DNA of 64,000 nucleotides, taken from positions 1-64,000 of the forward strand of contig JABSQZ010000002.1 in assembly GCA_013215505.1 (NCBI GenBank). The letters are read 5' to 3'. The notes under the pieces are model-generated. The model saw only the letters and a list, made by a program, of their open reading frames with translations. It was not told the origin of the DNA and searched no databases. The stretch comes from Oceanospirillaceae bacterium. Lineage in GTDB: Bacteria; Pseudomonadota; Gammaproteobacteria; Pseudomonadales; Balneatricaceae. Below are positions 26,821 through 35,629 of the stretch, piece after piece. A program made the translations under genes and the position numbers. Position 1 is the stretch's first letter. Each line of letters opens with the position of its first letter.

Positions 26821-27953
26821 TAGTGTTCTAACAAGTGCGCAGCACCCGCCTCCAGTTTCAGGCCTAAGACATCCCCAATATTAGGGATTGCGACCAAATT
26901 AGAGTTCTGCATCCGCACTTTGATGAGTTCATCTCCGGGCAGTTTGACCACTATTTGCACATCCGTTCCCAGATAGATACGCTGACTGACTTGGCCGCGT
27001 AAATCCCCCTGTTGGGCACTGCAAAAGGAGATGCGTTCCGGGCGGATAGAGATGACTCCAGTGTCACCGGTATGCACTTTATTAAAAGAGCACTGCAGTG
27101 AAGTACCGTCAGCTATGCGGCATTGGGCGTAGTCGCCAATGGCAGATTTAACATCGACACTCAGGAAATTTGTTTCACCGATAAAATTGGCAACAAATTT
27201 ATTGCTCGGTGCCTCGTAGATTTCACTAGCGCTGCCGACTTGCTGTACTTGCCCCTCTGACATAACCACTATCCGATCGGACATTACTAATGCCTCCTCC
27301 TGATCATGGGTGACAAAGATAAAGGTAATGCCTGTGTCCTGTTGTATTTGTTTTAACTCAGTGCGCATTGATTGGCGCAGCTTTAGATCCAATGCCGATA
27401 GTGGCTCATCCAGTAGCAGTACCTGAGGCGCGGGAGCCAGTGCGCGTGCCAGTGCCACCCGTTGCTGTTGGCCGCCGGAGAGTTGCAGCGGGTAGCGCTC
27501 GGCAAAACTGTTCAATTGAACTAACTCCAACATTTCAGCGGCGCGGCGATTGCACTCACTGTCATTTTTGCCGAGCATTTGCAGACCAAACTTGATGTTC
27601 TGTCGTACGGTCAGATGTGGGAACAGTGCATAGTTTTGAAACACCGTATTCACTGGTCTTCGGTTGGGTGGCAAGTTGGCTATCTGCTTGCCATAGAGTA
27701 GTATCTCTCCTGTGGAAATCTGTTCAAAACCGGCAATCATTTTCAAAAGAGTGGTTTTTCCACAGCCGGATGGGCCGAGTAAGGTGAAAAATTCACTGTC
27801 TTTGATTTCCAGAGAAATATTTTTTATCGCACAGAAGTGATCATAGTTTTTTACTACATCACATATGGCTATTGCGATATCGTCGTGACTATTACTGTTA
27901 TGCAAACCAATGCCCTCATATTTATTTTTTTTGGGTTGTTTAACGCCCTGCAA
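26820..27953 (-). CDS. potA: Polyamine-type ABC transporter ATP-binding protein, PotA/PotG-like
   Basis: Cytoplasmic ATPase of 377 residues. Walker A is GPSGCGKTT (about 58-66), the signature LSGGQQQR, Walker B VLLLDEPLSALD, and the His switch TFIFVTHDQEEALVM. Residues 280-377 form the TOBE-type regulatory domain (VISIRPERISF). The first 23 residues are polar and not part of the fold, so a start further in is possible but no better ribosome site is visible. First gene of the transporter operon; a perfect 13-bp hairpin lies about 93 bp upstream. Confidence 0.88.
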   Translation of the reverse strand: MQGVKQPKKNKYEGIGLHNSNSHDDIAIAICDVVKNYDHFCAIKNISLEIKDSEFFTLLGPSGCGKTTLLKMIAGFEQISTGEILLYGKQIANLPPNRRPVNTVFQNYALFPHLTVRQNIKFGLQMLGKNDSECNRRAAEMLELVQLNSFAERYPLQLSGGQQQRVALARALAPAPQVLLLDEPLSALDLKLRQSMRTELKQIQQDTGITFIFVTHDQEEALVMSDRIVVMSEGQVQQVGSASEIYEAPSNKFVANFIGETNFLSVDVKSAIGDYAQCRIADGTSLQCSFNKVHTGDTGVISIRPERISFCSAQQGDLRGQVSQRIYLGTDVQIVVKLPGDELIKVRMQNSNLVAIPNIGDVLGLKLEAGAAHLLEH

Positions 27954-28045
27954 ATTAATGGCCGCTGTACATGTGAGTTGGCGACTAATATCTGTGTTTA
28001 AAGACTGTAATTGTTTGAACAGAACTACGAAAGCGATATTAATAC

Positions 28046-28078
28046 CTTGTTAGTGTTATGTTTTGTAACACTAACAAG
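28046..28078. promoter_or_regulatory. Perfect 13-bp inverted repeat upstream of potA-like gene
   Basis: CTTGTTAGTGTTA and TAACACTAACAAG around a 7-nt loop (tgttttg). It lies in the 251-bp gap between the GS-like gene and potA-like gene on the minus strand, and has no following T-run. An operator for a dimeric regulator or an mRNA-processing or stability hairpin are both possible. Confidence 0.6.
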
Positions 28079-28204
28079 TACCTTAAAGGCGGCAGTAGTT
28101 TTGATAATCAGCAGGTAATACACTGTTAAATAGACCAAAAATATTTATTTGTGCTACTCAAAAAATACTAGCGCGGCGAAACTTAAGCAGCGTCCCTAAA
28201 ATCA

Positions 28205-29500
28205 TTAGAAATTCAACAAATATCGATCCAACTCCACTTGGGTCACTTGTGCGTTAACAAATTCGATTTCCCGCTCCGCCTGCTTAATAATGATAGCCAG
28301 CCGGTCTTCACCGTAGACACGACGCATAAAGTCAGACTTTTTAGCCAGTGCCACTGCCTCATTTAAGCTTAGCGGCAGTGGTTGTGCCGGGTTGTCCTCA
28401 TAGGCATTACCACTAGTCACAGGTCCAGGCTCCAGCCCTTGTTCTATACCATCTAGCCCCGCTGCTATGTCAGTGGCCAGTAAGTAGTATGGGTTGCAAT
28501 CTGCTGAGGCATCGCGCTTTTCAATGCGCACAGCAGAGTCCTTACCTTCGATAACCCGCAGGCCAACAGTGCGGTTATCGAAACCCCAGCTGGCGTTGAT
28601 TGGACAGAATGAATAGGGCTGTCGGCGGCGGTAGGCGTTGGGCGTCATAGAACCTGATAGTGACATCTCCGCCATGCGCTGTTGCAGACCCGCCATAAAG
28701 GAGATGCCGGTGCTGTTTAACTTGCCGTTGTCGGCAAACTGATTAACACCATCGCGCCACAGTGAATAGTGCGTGTGGAAACCACTGCCAGCCTCTTTGA
28801 TGAAAGGCTTGGCCATAAAAGTCGCCAGATAACCGTAGTTGCCAGCCACTTCTTTAACCATCGCACGAAATAACATGCAGCGGTCCGCGGCCAACAGAGC
28901 TTCATCGTAGCGAATGTTAATTTCAACCTGGCCGGCTGCATACTCTGGGTTGGATTGTTCAATGGGAATGTCCAGGGCGCTTAAGTGCTCGCGAATGGGT
29001 CCCAGTACATGCTCCATTTCTGCGGAGCGGTTAATACCATAAACCTGGTTGTTACCAAAGGTCGGTTGTTTCGTCTCTGGGTCGAGCAGATAAAATTCCA
29101 GCTCTGTGCCCACTTGAATTTCAAAACCCATCTGACTGGCGCGATCTAATTGTGCGATCAGTGCGTTGCGCGGGTCTATGGGAACCGGCTGGTGGTCCAG
29201 GCCCTCGGCCCGACCGATACAAATCGCTACACCGGGCTCCCAGGGGGAGGCGATTGGCACGTGGGAGGGAAACATGTGCACATCAACATAGCCATTATCA
29301 AAGCTGCAGTAGGGGGTGTCCCAGATGTCACTGGTCATATCCATGGCGAAGATAGCAGCTATGATTGCATTGCCCTCTTCGCAAGTGCGCTGCCATTGAG
29401 TGGCGGGAATGCGTTTTCCACGCATAAATCCATTAATATCGCCTACACCTAATACTATGGTGTGGGTGCCTTCTGGTAGGGAATAGTTAGTAAATGCCAC
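28205..29500 (-). CDS. Glutamine synthetase-family protein, probable gamma-glutamylamide synthetase (PuuA/IpuC-like)
   Basis: ATP-dependent ligase of 431 residues that likely joins glutamate to an amine instead of ammonia. The GS catalytic features are present: VGTELEFYLLD (Glu pair for metal), GQVEINIRYDEALLAAD, GSGFHTHYSLW (His of the n2 site) and the C-terminal RRQPYSFCPINASWGFDNRTVGLRV plus RIEKRDASADCNPYYLLA, where NRT/R replaces the NPTVNSYKR pattern of true GlnA. Length (~430-450) fits PuuA-like enzymes. Located between a polyamine-type transporter and a GntR gene, supporting an amine substrate. Expected product: gamma-glutamyl-amine. Confidence 0.85.
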   Translation of the reverse strand: MAFTNYSLPEGTHTIVLGVGDINGFMRGKRIPATQWQRTCEEGNAIIAAIFAMDMTSDIWDTPYCSFDNGYVDVHMFPSHVPIASPWEPGVAICIGRAEGLDHQPVPIDPRNALIAQLDRASQMGFEIQVGTELEFYLLDPETKQPTFGNNQVYGINRSAEMEHVLGPIREHLSALDIPIEQSNPEYAAGQVEINIRYDEALLAADRCMLFRAMVKEVAGNYGYLATFMAKPFIKEAGSGFHTHYSLWRDGVNQFADNGKLNSTGISFMAGLQQRMAEMSLSGSMTPNAYRRRQPYSFCPINASWGFDNRTVGLRVIEGKDSAVRIEKRDASADCNPYYLLATDIAAGLDGIEQGLEPGPVTSGNAYEDNPAQPLPLSLNEAVALAKKSDFMRRVYGEDRLAIIIKQAEREIEFVNAQVTQVELDRYLLNF

Positions 29501-29568
29501 TGAGATATGCCTCTTGTTCTTTTAAGTTAGGTTCAGGTTTGCATTATTGAATACAGAATGCAAGAAAA

Positions 29569-29580
29569 ACTGTATACTGT
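29569..29580. promoter_or_regulatory. GntR-type operator half of a shared motif, gntR/GS promoter region
   Basis: ACTGTATACTGT, 11 of 12 matching the perfect palindrome ACTGTATACAGT at 32383-32394. It lies between the divergent GS-like and GntR genes. FCD-type GntR regulators commonly bind TGTATAC-A palindromes, so I read this as the site of the adjacent GntR protein. Confidence 0.6.
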
Positions 29581-29677
29581 TTTTTAAACATTAGATTGAA
29601 AAAAACTAAACATATACAGCAAGCCTAAATATGGCTTAGGTTATATCCATTGCAATATGCTTTTTGCATAGGTATAA

Positions 29678-30376
29678 ATGTCCATCAACTTTGTTGCAGA
29701 GAACACTATGCCCGTCTTAAAAAAGATAGCCGCACCTAGAATTAGGCTCGCCGATGAAGTCTATACGCAAATACTTGAAGCGATTCAGCAGGGCTATATA
29801 GATCCCGATAAAAAGTTAATACAGGAAAAACTGGCGGCTGAATTAGAGATAAGCCGAACTCCGGTCAGGGAGGCGCTGCTCAGGCTGGAGCAAGAGGGAA
29901 TACTGGAAGTTGCCGGGCGCGGAGGCTTTAAGATTCGCAAAATAGGTGATGATGAAGTGCGGGAGATTTACGATACTCGCGCAGCCATCGAAGGACATGC
30001 TATTTGCCTGCTTACTGAACGCGGCAATGTTAAGTTGTTCGACCAGATATCGGCCGTCATTACCTTGGAGGAAACCAGAGATTTAAGCACAGTCTATGAT
30101 TATTATGATGCCAATCGTAACATCCACAGAGCTTTTGTTGAGCGCACCAATAATCGCTATTTGCTAGAAATGTTTGATCAACTCTGGAACCGAGGCTTCT
30201 CCAACTATTTGTTCACGACCATTGAGTCATCTGAGCTGGAAAAATCCCTCGGCAACCATCAGGCGCTCTGTGAAGTGATGCGCGCAGGAGATCCTATGGA
30301 GGCTGCGTTGGCCATGCGTGCGCACATTAATGATGGTCTGTCACTACAGCTGGATTCTCTGTCGAGAACCCAGTGA
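29678..30376 (+). CDS. GntR-family regulator, FCD subfamily
   Basis: Transcriptional regulator of 232 residues. The winged helix spans about 20-85, with the recognition part KLAAELEISRTPVREALLRLEQEGIL; the C-terminal FCD domain has the metal-binding His/Asp pattern (YDANRNIHRAFVE, LGNHQALCEVM, MRAHI). Two starts are possible: 29678, or the second Met at 29708, which has a modest GAGAA site and gives the usual N-terminus (PVLKKIAAPRIRLADEVY). Divergent from the GS-like gene. Its likely target site is duplicated upstream of the P450 operon. Convergent with the alcohol dehydrogenase gene. Confidence 0.85.
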   Translation: MSINFVAENTMPVLKKIAAPRIRLADEVYTQILEAIQQGYIDPDKKLIQEKLAAELEISRTPVREALLRLEQEGILEVAGRGGFKIRKIGDDEVREIYDTRAAIEGHAICLLTERGNVKLFDQISAVITLEETRDLSTVYDYYDANRNIHRAFVERTNNRYLLEMFDQLWNRGFSNYLFTTIESSELEKSLGNHQALCEVMRAGDPMEAALAMRAHINDGLSLQLDSLSRTQ

Positions 30377-30422
30377 GTTTTTACTACATACCCCCTCTGT
30401 TTAGCAGCGCTGTGGCCGGATT

Positions 30423-31514
30423 TTACAGTGAGAAATCGACGATAGTACGGATCCCCTCACCGCGTTTCATCATTTCGAAACCCTGATTTATCTCTGGCAG
30501 TGGGATTCTGGCGCTGAGCATGTCGTCTAAATTCAGGCGGCCATCCAGGTAAAATTTCACCAGCCGCTGCATGTCGGTGCGAAACTGATTGGAGCCCATG
30601 TCGGAACCTAGTACCTTTCGCTGGGCGATGAATTGCTGGAAGGGCAGCGAAATCTCAGCGCCCTCGCGCATCAGCCCGATCAGTACTAAAGTGCCGTTTT
30701 TACGCAACATCATAAACGCCTGTCTGGCCAGTTGTTGATCGCCAACTGCTTCAAATGCATAGTCCACTCCCCTGTTTTCGGTGATAGCCATGACTTCAGT
30801 GCTGGCATCTACGCTCTTGGAGTTGATAGTATGAGTCGCGCCGAACGCAGCAGCCATTTGCAGTCTCTGCACATTGATGTCTATGGCGATGATATCGAGT
30901 GCCCCCGCCAGCCGTGCGCCTTGAATAGCGCTTAATCCCACAGCCCCACAACCAAACACCAGCACGCTGGAGCCAAGCGTCACTTTTGCAGTATGCATGA
31001 CGGCGCCTACTCCAGTAGTCACGGCGCAGCCGATCAGGGCTGCTCTGTCTAAAGGCATTGCCGGATCAATCTTGGCCAGTGCGTGTTCGTGCACTAACAT
31101 GTGATCGGCAAAGCCGGATAAGTTCATAAACTGCGTTAATGGCTGACCGTCCAGGCTTAATCTCGGCGGTTGATCCGGATCGCGATTAATAGCGTCCTGA
31201 TCTTCACAGATGGACGGGTGGCCCGACAGGCACATATGACAGCAGCCGCAAAAAGCCGACAGGCAACCAATCACGTGGTCGCCCGGCTTTAGGTAGCTGA
31301 CCCCCGCACCTACCACGCGAACGATGCCGGCTGACTCGTGGCCTAGCACTGCCGGGGCTAGCAGTGGTAAATGACCCTGCATAAAATGCAGGTCGGTATG
31401 GCATAAACCGGTGGCATGTACTTCTACCAAAACCTCGCTGTGAGCCGGGTCGGCTAATTGGATTTGTTGTATCTGTAGGGGTTGGTCCGGTCCTGTATAG
31501 ATTGCGGCACGCAT
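30423..31514 (-). CDS. Zinc-dependent alcohol dehydrogenase (MDR superfamily)
   Basis: NAD(P)-dependent oxidation of an alcohol, 363 residues. Start chosen at ATG 31514 after AAGGAG; the longer frame (31562) would run into the upstream hydrolase gene. Catalytic zinc ligands: Cys in TGLCHTDLHF and His-Glu in GHESAGIV; structural zinc: four cysteines in CGCCHMCLSGHPSIC. The Rossmann motif is VFGCGAVGLSAIQGA. The similar length and domain order fit class III-like or aryl-alcohol dehydrogenases; substrate unknown. Cotranscribed with the hydrolase 13 bp upstream. Confidence 0.87.
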   Translation of the reverse strand: MRAAIYTGPDQPLQIQQIQLADPAHSEVLVEVHATGLCHTDLHFMQGHLPLLAPAVLGHESAGIVRVVGAGVSYLKPGDHVIGCLSAFCGCCHMCLSGHPSICEDQDAINRDPDQPPRLSLDGQPLTQFMNLSGFADHMLVHEHALAKIDPAMPLDRAALIGCAVTTGVGAVMHTAKVTLGSSVLVFGCGAVGLSAIQGARLAGALDIIAIDINVQRLQMAAAFGATHTINSKSVDASTEVMAITENRGVDYAFEAVGDQQLARQAFMMLRKNGTLVLIGLMREGAEISLPFQQFIAQRKVLGSDMGSNQFRTDMQRLVKFYLDGRLNLDDMLSARIPLPEINQGFEMMKRGEGIRTIVDFSL

Positions 31515-31527
31515 AGCAAGCTGCTCC

Positions 31528-32319
31528 TTAAAGGTGTTTAGATAAATGTGATTGCAGGGCACGATTGACTGCCCCCGGGTTTTCTAGATTGGAAACGTGG
31601 CCAGCGTTGGCGATAATTTGCAGGGTGGCATCGGCTATCTGCCTGCATAAGTATGCGGCGTATTCAATCGGGGTATCGAGATCATCGGCGCCGACTAAAA
31701 CCAAAGTCCGAGCCCTGATTTTAGGCAGCTGGGTGAGTGCGTTATGATTGCCGATTAAATGAGTACACAACTCAAGCCCCGCACGACTGGCGCGACACAT
31801 AGATGCAATGCAAGTGCGTATTAATTGCTCGTTGCACTGGGGGCCGACAATGGCACGAATCATGCCATCGCTGAAATCAGCGATACTTTGTCCATCGGCC
31901 AGAGCCTGCAGGATCGGTTTGATAAAATCAGCGGCCAGAACATCGCCAGAGAGCCCGAATTTAGGGGATGTATCTAAAAGGGCTAAACTTTTCACTCGCT
32001 GGGGATATTGGGCACTGAAGTGTTGCAAAATCATCCCCCCTACCGATAAACCGACAAAATGGGCGCTGCTCAGCTTAAGTTCAAAATGGACAAAATGCTC
32101 TAGCATTTCTACCAGCGCCTGCATGTTATCAGCACAGGGGGGGGAGTTGCCAAATCCGGGCATATCCCAGGCTATACAGCGGTAGCTGTTGGCGAAATAG
32201 GCAAACTGCGGTTGCCAGGCGGTGGCCGAACCCGCCATGGCGTGCAAAAAAATCACAGGCTCTCCAGTGCCTTGTTCGCACCAACTTATCTGACTCGTAT
32301 CGAAATGTTTTATCTGCAT
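31528..32319 (-). CDS. Alpha/beta-fold hydrolase (enol-lactonase/PcaD-like)
   Basis: Serine hydrolase-type protein of 263 residues. The oxyanion region is EPVIFLHAMAGSATAWQ, the nucleophile elbow HFVGLSVGGMILQHF (Ser at about 96), and the catalytic His is in IIANAGHVSNLENP near residue 240; the acid is probably Asp in VLVGADDLDTP. 3-Oxoadipate enol-lactonase-like in motif spacing, but no catechol pathway genes are nearby. Upstream partner of the alcohol dehydrogenase and divergent from the P450 gene across a perfect palindrome. Confidence 0.82.
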   Translation of the reverse strand: MQIKHFDTSQISWCEQGTGEPVIFLHAMAGSATAWQPQFAYFANSYRCIAWDMPGFGNSPPCADNMQALVEMLEHFVHFELKLSSAHFVGLSVGGMILQHFSAQYPQRVKSLALLDTSPKFGLSGDVLAADFIKPILQALADGQSIADFSDGMIRAIVGPQCNEQLIRTCIASMCRASRAGLELCTHLIGNHNALTQLPKIRARTLVLVGADDLDTPIEYAAYLCRQIADATLQIIANAGHVSNLENPGAVNRALQSHLSKHL

Positions 32320-32381
32320 ACTGATGCTCCAATAATAATTAAAAGAGTAATCCGAAAGGAAAAGATTGCTTGATCAAAAAT

Positions 32382-32395
32382 TACTGTATACAGTA
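32382..32395. promoter_or_regulatory. Perfect 14-bp palindrome TACTGTATACAGTA, predicted GntR operator
   Basis: The palindrome lies in the divergent region between the hydrolase-alcohol dehydrogenase operon and the P450 operon. It contains the TGTATACA core typical of GntR/FCD sites and nearly matches the site at 29569-29580 near the gntR gene. No other instance of the 12-mer core was noticed in the window. Confidence 0.72.
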
Positions 32396-32502
32396 TTCAC
32401 AAATAAATCTAGCAATATACAAACACTTATTAACGGATTGTAGTAAAGACTAAAGAAATGCCTGAGCGTTGATAATTGATATACAAAATAAGGAGAAGAG
32501 CA

Positions 32503-33747
32503 TTGCCTGATCGTCAGATTTTTACAGCCGACCTGAATGACGCCGGACTGTTTGATGCGGGAATCCCGCAAGATGTTTTTAGCGGAATGCGCGCAACTCG
32601 AGGTTTGGTATGGACCCCAATAGGGGCAGCCGGGGATGGGTTTTGGAGTGTCGGCAGGTTTGCAGATATAGTCGCTGTTTCCCGCGACCCCGAGACTTTT
32701 AGTTCTGCGGCGGGCCATATTCAAATCTATTCTATAGATGACGACGCGCTGCAGGCCCGCGCTTCGATGATCGATATGGACCCCCCGGATCACAGCAGAT
32801 TGCGGCGTTTAGTGAATCCGGGATTTATTCCAAAAAACATTCGCGATTATGTGCCTATTGTCCGCGATCGTGTGAGCCTGCTGTTAGATGACATTATTGA
32901 GCAAGGAGGCGCTGACTGGGTTACGGCCCTGGCTAAGCCGATTCCTATAGGTATCATTTGTGACATGTTGGGGGTACCGGAGGAAGATCACGACTATATG
33001 ATTGAGCTGACCGACTATCTAGTGGCAGGCACTTCCGCCAGGCCCCTGGATCCAACAGCTTACGGAAATACTACGCCGTTGCGGTTGCTGCCATTTAATT
33101 CTCCCGCTGCTCATGGACTGACAGAATACGCCCGTGCGCTGGGGGAAAAAAGACGGGCCGATCCCCGTGATGATATGGTTTCCAAACTAGTGACAGCAGA
33201 AATTGATGGTCAGCGGATGTCCGATGAAGAGTACTGTAACTTCTTTCGCCTGTTAATCTTTGCCGGCAATGAGACCACCCGCTCGGCGATGAGTAATCTG
33301 GTGATACAAATGGCCCGTTTCCCGGAACAATTTGCCCGCCTAAAGCAACAGCCGGAGCTGATTCCAAGTGCCGTTGAAGAGGTCGTGCGCTTTGCCTCGC
33401 CAATTTTATATTTCCGCCGCACAGCCACCCGAGACACTGTGTTGAGCGGTACACAAATTAAAAAAGGCGAAAAAGTAGTGATGTGGTATTGCAGTGGCAA
33501 CTTTGATGAGCAGCAGTTTGAGAATCCGCAGCAGTTTAGGGTTGATAGACCTAAAACTGTCCACGTCGGCTATGGCGGAGGTGGGGTGCACACTTGTTTG
33601 GGATCTGGACTGGCGAGACTCGAGCTGAAAGTATTGTTGGAGGAAATACTGAAACGGGATATGCAATTTACCATCACCGAAACCCCGGAATATGTGCACT
33701 CCAACTTTGTAAATGGCATTGAACATTTACATGTGAAACTGTCATAA
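32503..33747 (+). CDS. Cytochrome P450
   Basis: Soluble bacterial P450 monooxygenase, 414 residues. Start TTG 32503 with AGGAG 7 nt upstream; the frame is open to 32476 but lacks a site there. Hallmarks: I-helix FAGNETTRSAMS, K-helix ExxR in EEVVRFASPILYFRR, and the heme loop YGGGGVHTCLGSGLARLELK with the Cys ligand. The KKGEKVVMWYCSGNFDEQQF stretch recalls CYP125/CYP124/linalool-hydroxylase type P450s. The electron partner is presumably the reductase encoded next. Substrate unknown: the operon context suggests an amide or amine derivative, the family resemblance a terpenoid or lipid. Confidence 0.87.
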   Translation: MPDRQIFTADLNDAGLFDAGIPQDVFSGMRATRGLVWTPIGAAGDGFWSVGRFADIVAVSRDPETFSSAAGHIQIYSIDDDALQARASMIDMDPPDHSRLRRLVNPGFIPKNIRDYVPIVRDRVSLLLDDIIEQGGADWVTALAKPIPIGIICDMLGVPEEDHDYMIELTDYLVAGTSARPLDPTAYGNTTPLRLLPFNSPAAHGLTEYARALGEKRRADPRDDMVSKLVTAEIDGQRMSDEEYCNFFRLLIFAGNETTRSAMSNLVIQMARFPEQFARLKQQPELIPSAVEEVVRFASPILYFRRTATRDTVLSGTQIKKGEKVVMWYCSGNFDEQQFENPQQFRVDRPKTVHVGYGGGGVHTCLGSGLARLELKVLLEEILKRDMQFTITETPEYVHSNFVNGIEHLHVKLS

Positions 33748-33764
33748 CTATGGAGGCAGAAATT

Positions 33765-34877
33765 ATGCAAAACCACAATAAAGCAGCCCTGATCGACTTT
33801 TTAGTGACTAAAATTGTGTGCGAGTCAGAGAACATCCGCTCCTTCTATTTGCGGCCAGTGCGCGGCGAATGTCCTGAATATACGCCGGGTGAGTACTTAG
33901 TGTTTGAGTTGACAGACTCAAATGGAAAAAAAATTAAGCGCGAGTACAGCATTTCCAATGGGTCAAAACAGCAATTACGCATCACCATTAAACGTGAAGA
34001 CCCACCATTGCAAAGTCCGGATTTGCCAGCGGGAGTAATGTCTGAATATTTTCATCAGCAGCTGCAAGTTGGTGACTCACTGATAGCTTACGGCCCTGTC
34101 GGTAAGTTTAAGTTACAGTCCTCCGCTAGACCTGTGGTGCTGTTGGGGGGAGGCGTGGGGCAAACGCCACTGCTGGCGATGGCGCACGCGCTGGCCGAGC
34201 AGGGCACAAGAGCAACTACCTTTATCCACGCCTGTGAAAACGGTGCCGTACATGCATTGGGGGCAGAAATAACTGCGCTCAAGCAATCTTTTAAACTGCT
34301 GCGCAGCTATGTCTGCTACGCCAATCCGCGCAGCTGCGATAGACTCGGCAGCGATTATCAAAGTAGTGGTTTTATCAGCAAAGAGATACTGCAATCATTG
34401 TTAGTACTGGATGATTACGAGTTTTACCTCTGCGGTCCGGGGCCTTTCATGCAGGCCATGTACAATCACTTGCAGCAGTTAGGAGTGGATGACGGCCGGA
34501 TTTTCTACGAGTTCTTTGGCCCGGCGACGCTGCTGAAGAAAGCTGCGGCGACAGTCGAAGCGGTCAAGCTGCCGGTACCAACTACAGCTGCTGATGATAG
34601 TCAGCCAGGGACAGACAGCGCTTCCCCGCTAATCACTTTTAGCAGGTCGGGCTTTGCGGTGCCCTGGGATCCAGAGTTTGAAAATTTATTAGAGTTTGCC
34701 GAAGAGCAAGATTTAATGCCCGATTTCAGTTGCCGGGCGGGTACTTGTGATACTTGCAAAACTAAAATTTTGCAGGGGCAAGTGAGTTATCCGGATGAAC
34801 CTATGGCGTTACCTGAAGAAGGCTATGCGCTGATCTGCTGCGCCATCCCCAAAGGTAGTATCAGTATTGATTTATAA
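33765..34877 (+). CDS. FAD-ferredoxin fusion reductase, predicted P450 electron-transfer partner
   Basis: Three-part reductase of about 370 residues: ferredoxin-NADP+ reductase-like FAD domain (YTPGEYLVFEL... KREYSISNGS), NAD(P) domain (VVLLGGGVGQTPLLAMA, YLCGPGPFMQAM), then a C-terminal plant-type 2Fe-2S domain with Cys ligands in CRAGTCDTC and a last Cys in ALICCAI. ATG 33765 is preferred over 33750 because it follows GGAGG with 8-nt spacing. The order resembles phthalate-dioxygenase-reductase-like proteins reversed, or hydroxylating oxygenase reductases. Immediately downstream of the P450, 17 bp apart, so it probably reduces it directly. Confidence 0.85.
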   Translation: MQNHNKAALIDFLVTKIVCESENIRSFYLRPVRGECPEYTPGEYLVFELTDSNGKKIKREYSISNGSKQQLRITIKREDPPLQSPDLPAGVMSEYFHQQLQVGDSLIAYGPVGKFKLQSSARPVVLLGGGVGQTPLLAMAHALAEQGTRATTFIHACENGAVHALGAEITALKQSFKLLRSYVCYANPRSCDRLGSDYQSSGFISKEILQSLLVLDDYEFYLCGPGPFMQAMYNHLQQLGVDDGRIFYEFFGPATLLKKAAATVEAVKLPVPTTAADDSQPGTDSASPLITFSRSGFAVPWDPEFENLLEFAEEQDLMPDFSCRAGTCDTCKTKILQGQVSYPDEPMALPEEGYALICCAIPKGSISIDL

Positions 34878-34895
34878 TAGTTATGGAGAGCGTTG

Positions 34896-35582
34896 ATGAA
34901 AATTGGCATTTTACAAACTGGCCATGTAGTGGAACCGCTGCGCAGCAAGCACGGAAATTTCAATACGATGTTCGAAAAACTGCTGGCTGCTGAGGATTTC
35001 GAATTTGTCAGTTATCCGGTGATAGACGGTCATTTTCCAGCATCTGCAGAAACAGCGGATGGCTGGTTGATCACAGGTTCCGCCAGCAGCAGTTATGAAC
35101 AGTTAGACTGGATAGTTGAACTGGAAGACTTTATTCGCAGTGTTTATGCGCGGAGTATTCCCATCGTCGGTATCTGTTTTGGCCATCAAATTTTAGCTCA
35201 GGCTCTGGGGGGCAAAGTAGAGAAATTTACCGGGGGATGGTCGATCGGCAATCAACAATATCAGCTGCACAATAGCGCAGAAAACCCGCGTATCGTCGCC
35301 TGGCACCAAGATCAAGTGACACAATTGCCCGAGGATGCCCAGTGTATAGGCAGTTCAGATTTTTGTGAAAATGCGTTTCTGCTGTACGGGAAAAAAGCGT
35401 ATTCAGTGCAAGCGCACCCAGAGTTCAGTGTGGAGTTTGCTAAAGACCTGATGGCGTTGCGCAGGGAGAACCTGCCCGCTGAGTTAGTTCAAGCGGCAGC
35501 AGCAAACTTTGACGCAGATCTTGATACCGCCGCAATGGCGGAAACTATAGCGCGGTTTTTTAAAACCGGGAGGCGGGAATAG
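34896..35582 (+). CDS. Class I glutamine amidotransferase-like hydrolase, candidate gamma-glutamyl-amide hydrolase
   Basis: GATase-1 fold enzyme of 228 residues from ATG 34896 (GGAG 8 nt upstream). The nucleophile Cys is in VGICFGHQILAQALGG (about residue 90) and the His-Glu pair in VQAHPEFS near residue 170. The rest of the protein resembles stand-alone GATases often misnamed GMP synthase. In the isopropylamine pathway IpuF, a GATase-like enzyme, cleaves a gamma-glutamyl amino alcohol, and in polyamine catabolism PuuD plays a similar part. Third gene of the P450 operon and 18 bp after the reductase, so a deglutamylation role is the best hypothesis. Not demonstrated by sequence alone. Confidence 0.8.
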   Translation: MKIGILQTGHVVEPLRSKHGNFNTMFEKLLAAEDFEFVSYPVIDGHFPASAETADGWLITGSASSSYEQLDWIVELEDFIRSVYARSIPIVGICFGHQILAQALGGKVEKFTGGWSIGNQQYQLHNSAENPRIVAWHQDQVTQLPEDAQCIGSSDFCENAFLLYGKKAYSVQAHPEFSVEFAKDLMALRRENLPAELVQAAAANFDADLDTAAMAETIARFFKTGRRE

Positions 35583-35629
35583 CTGCTCAGTGCCTTGTAG
35601 TCGTTATCAAAGCTGCTCAAGCTAGGTGG

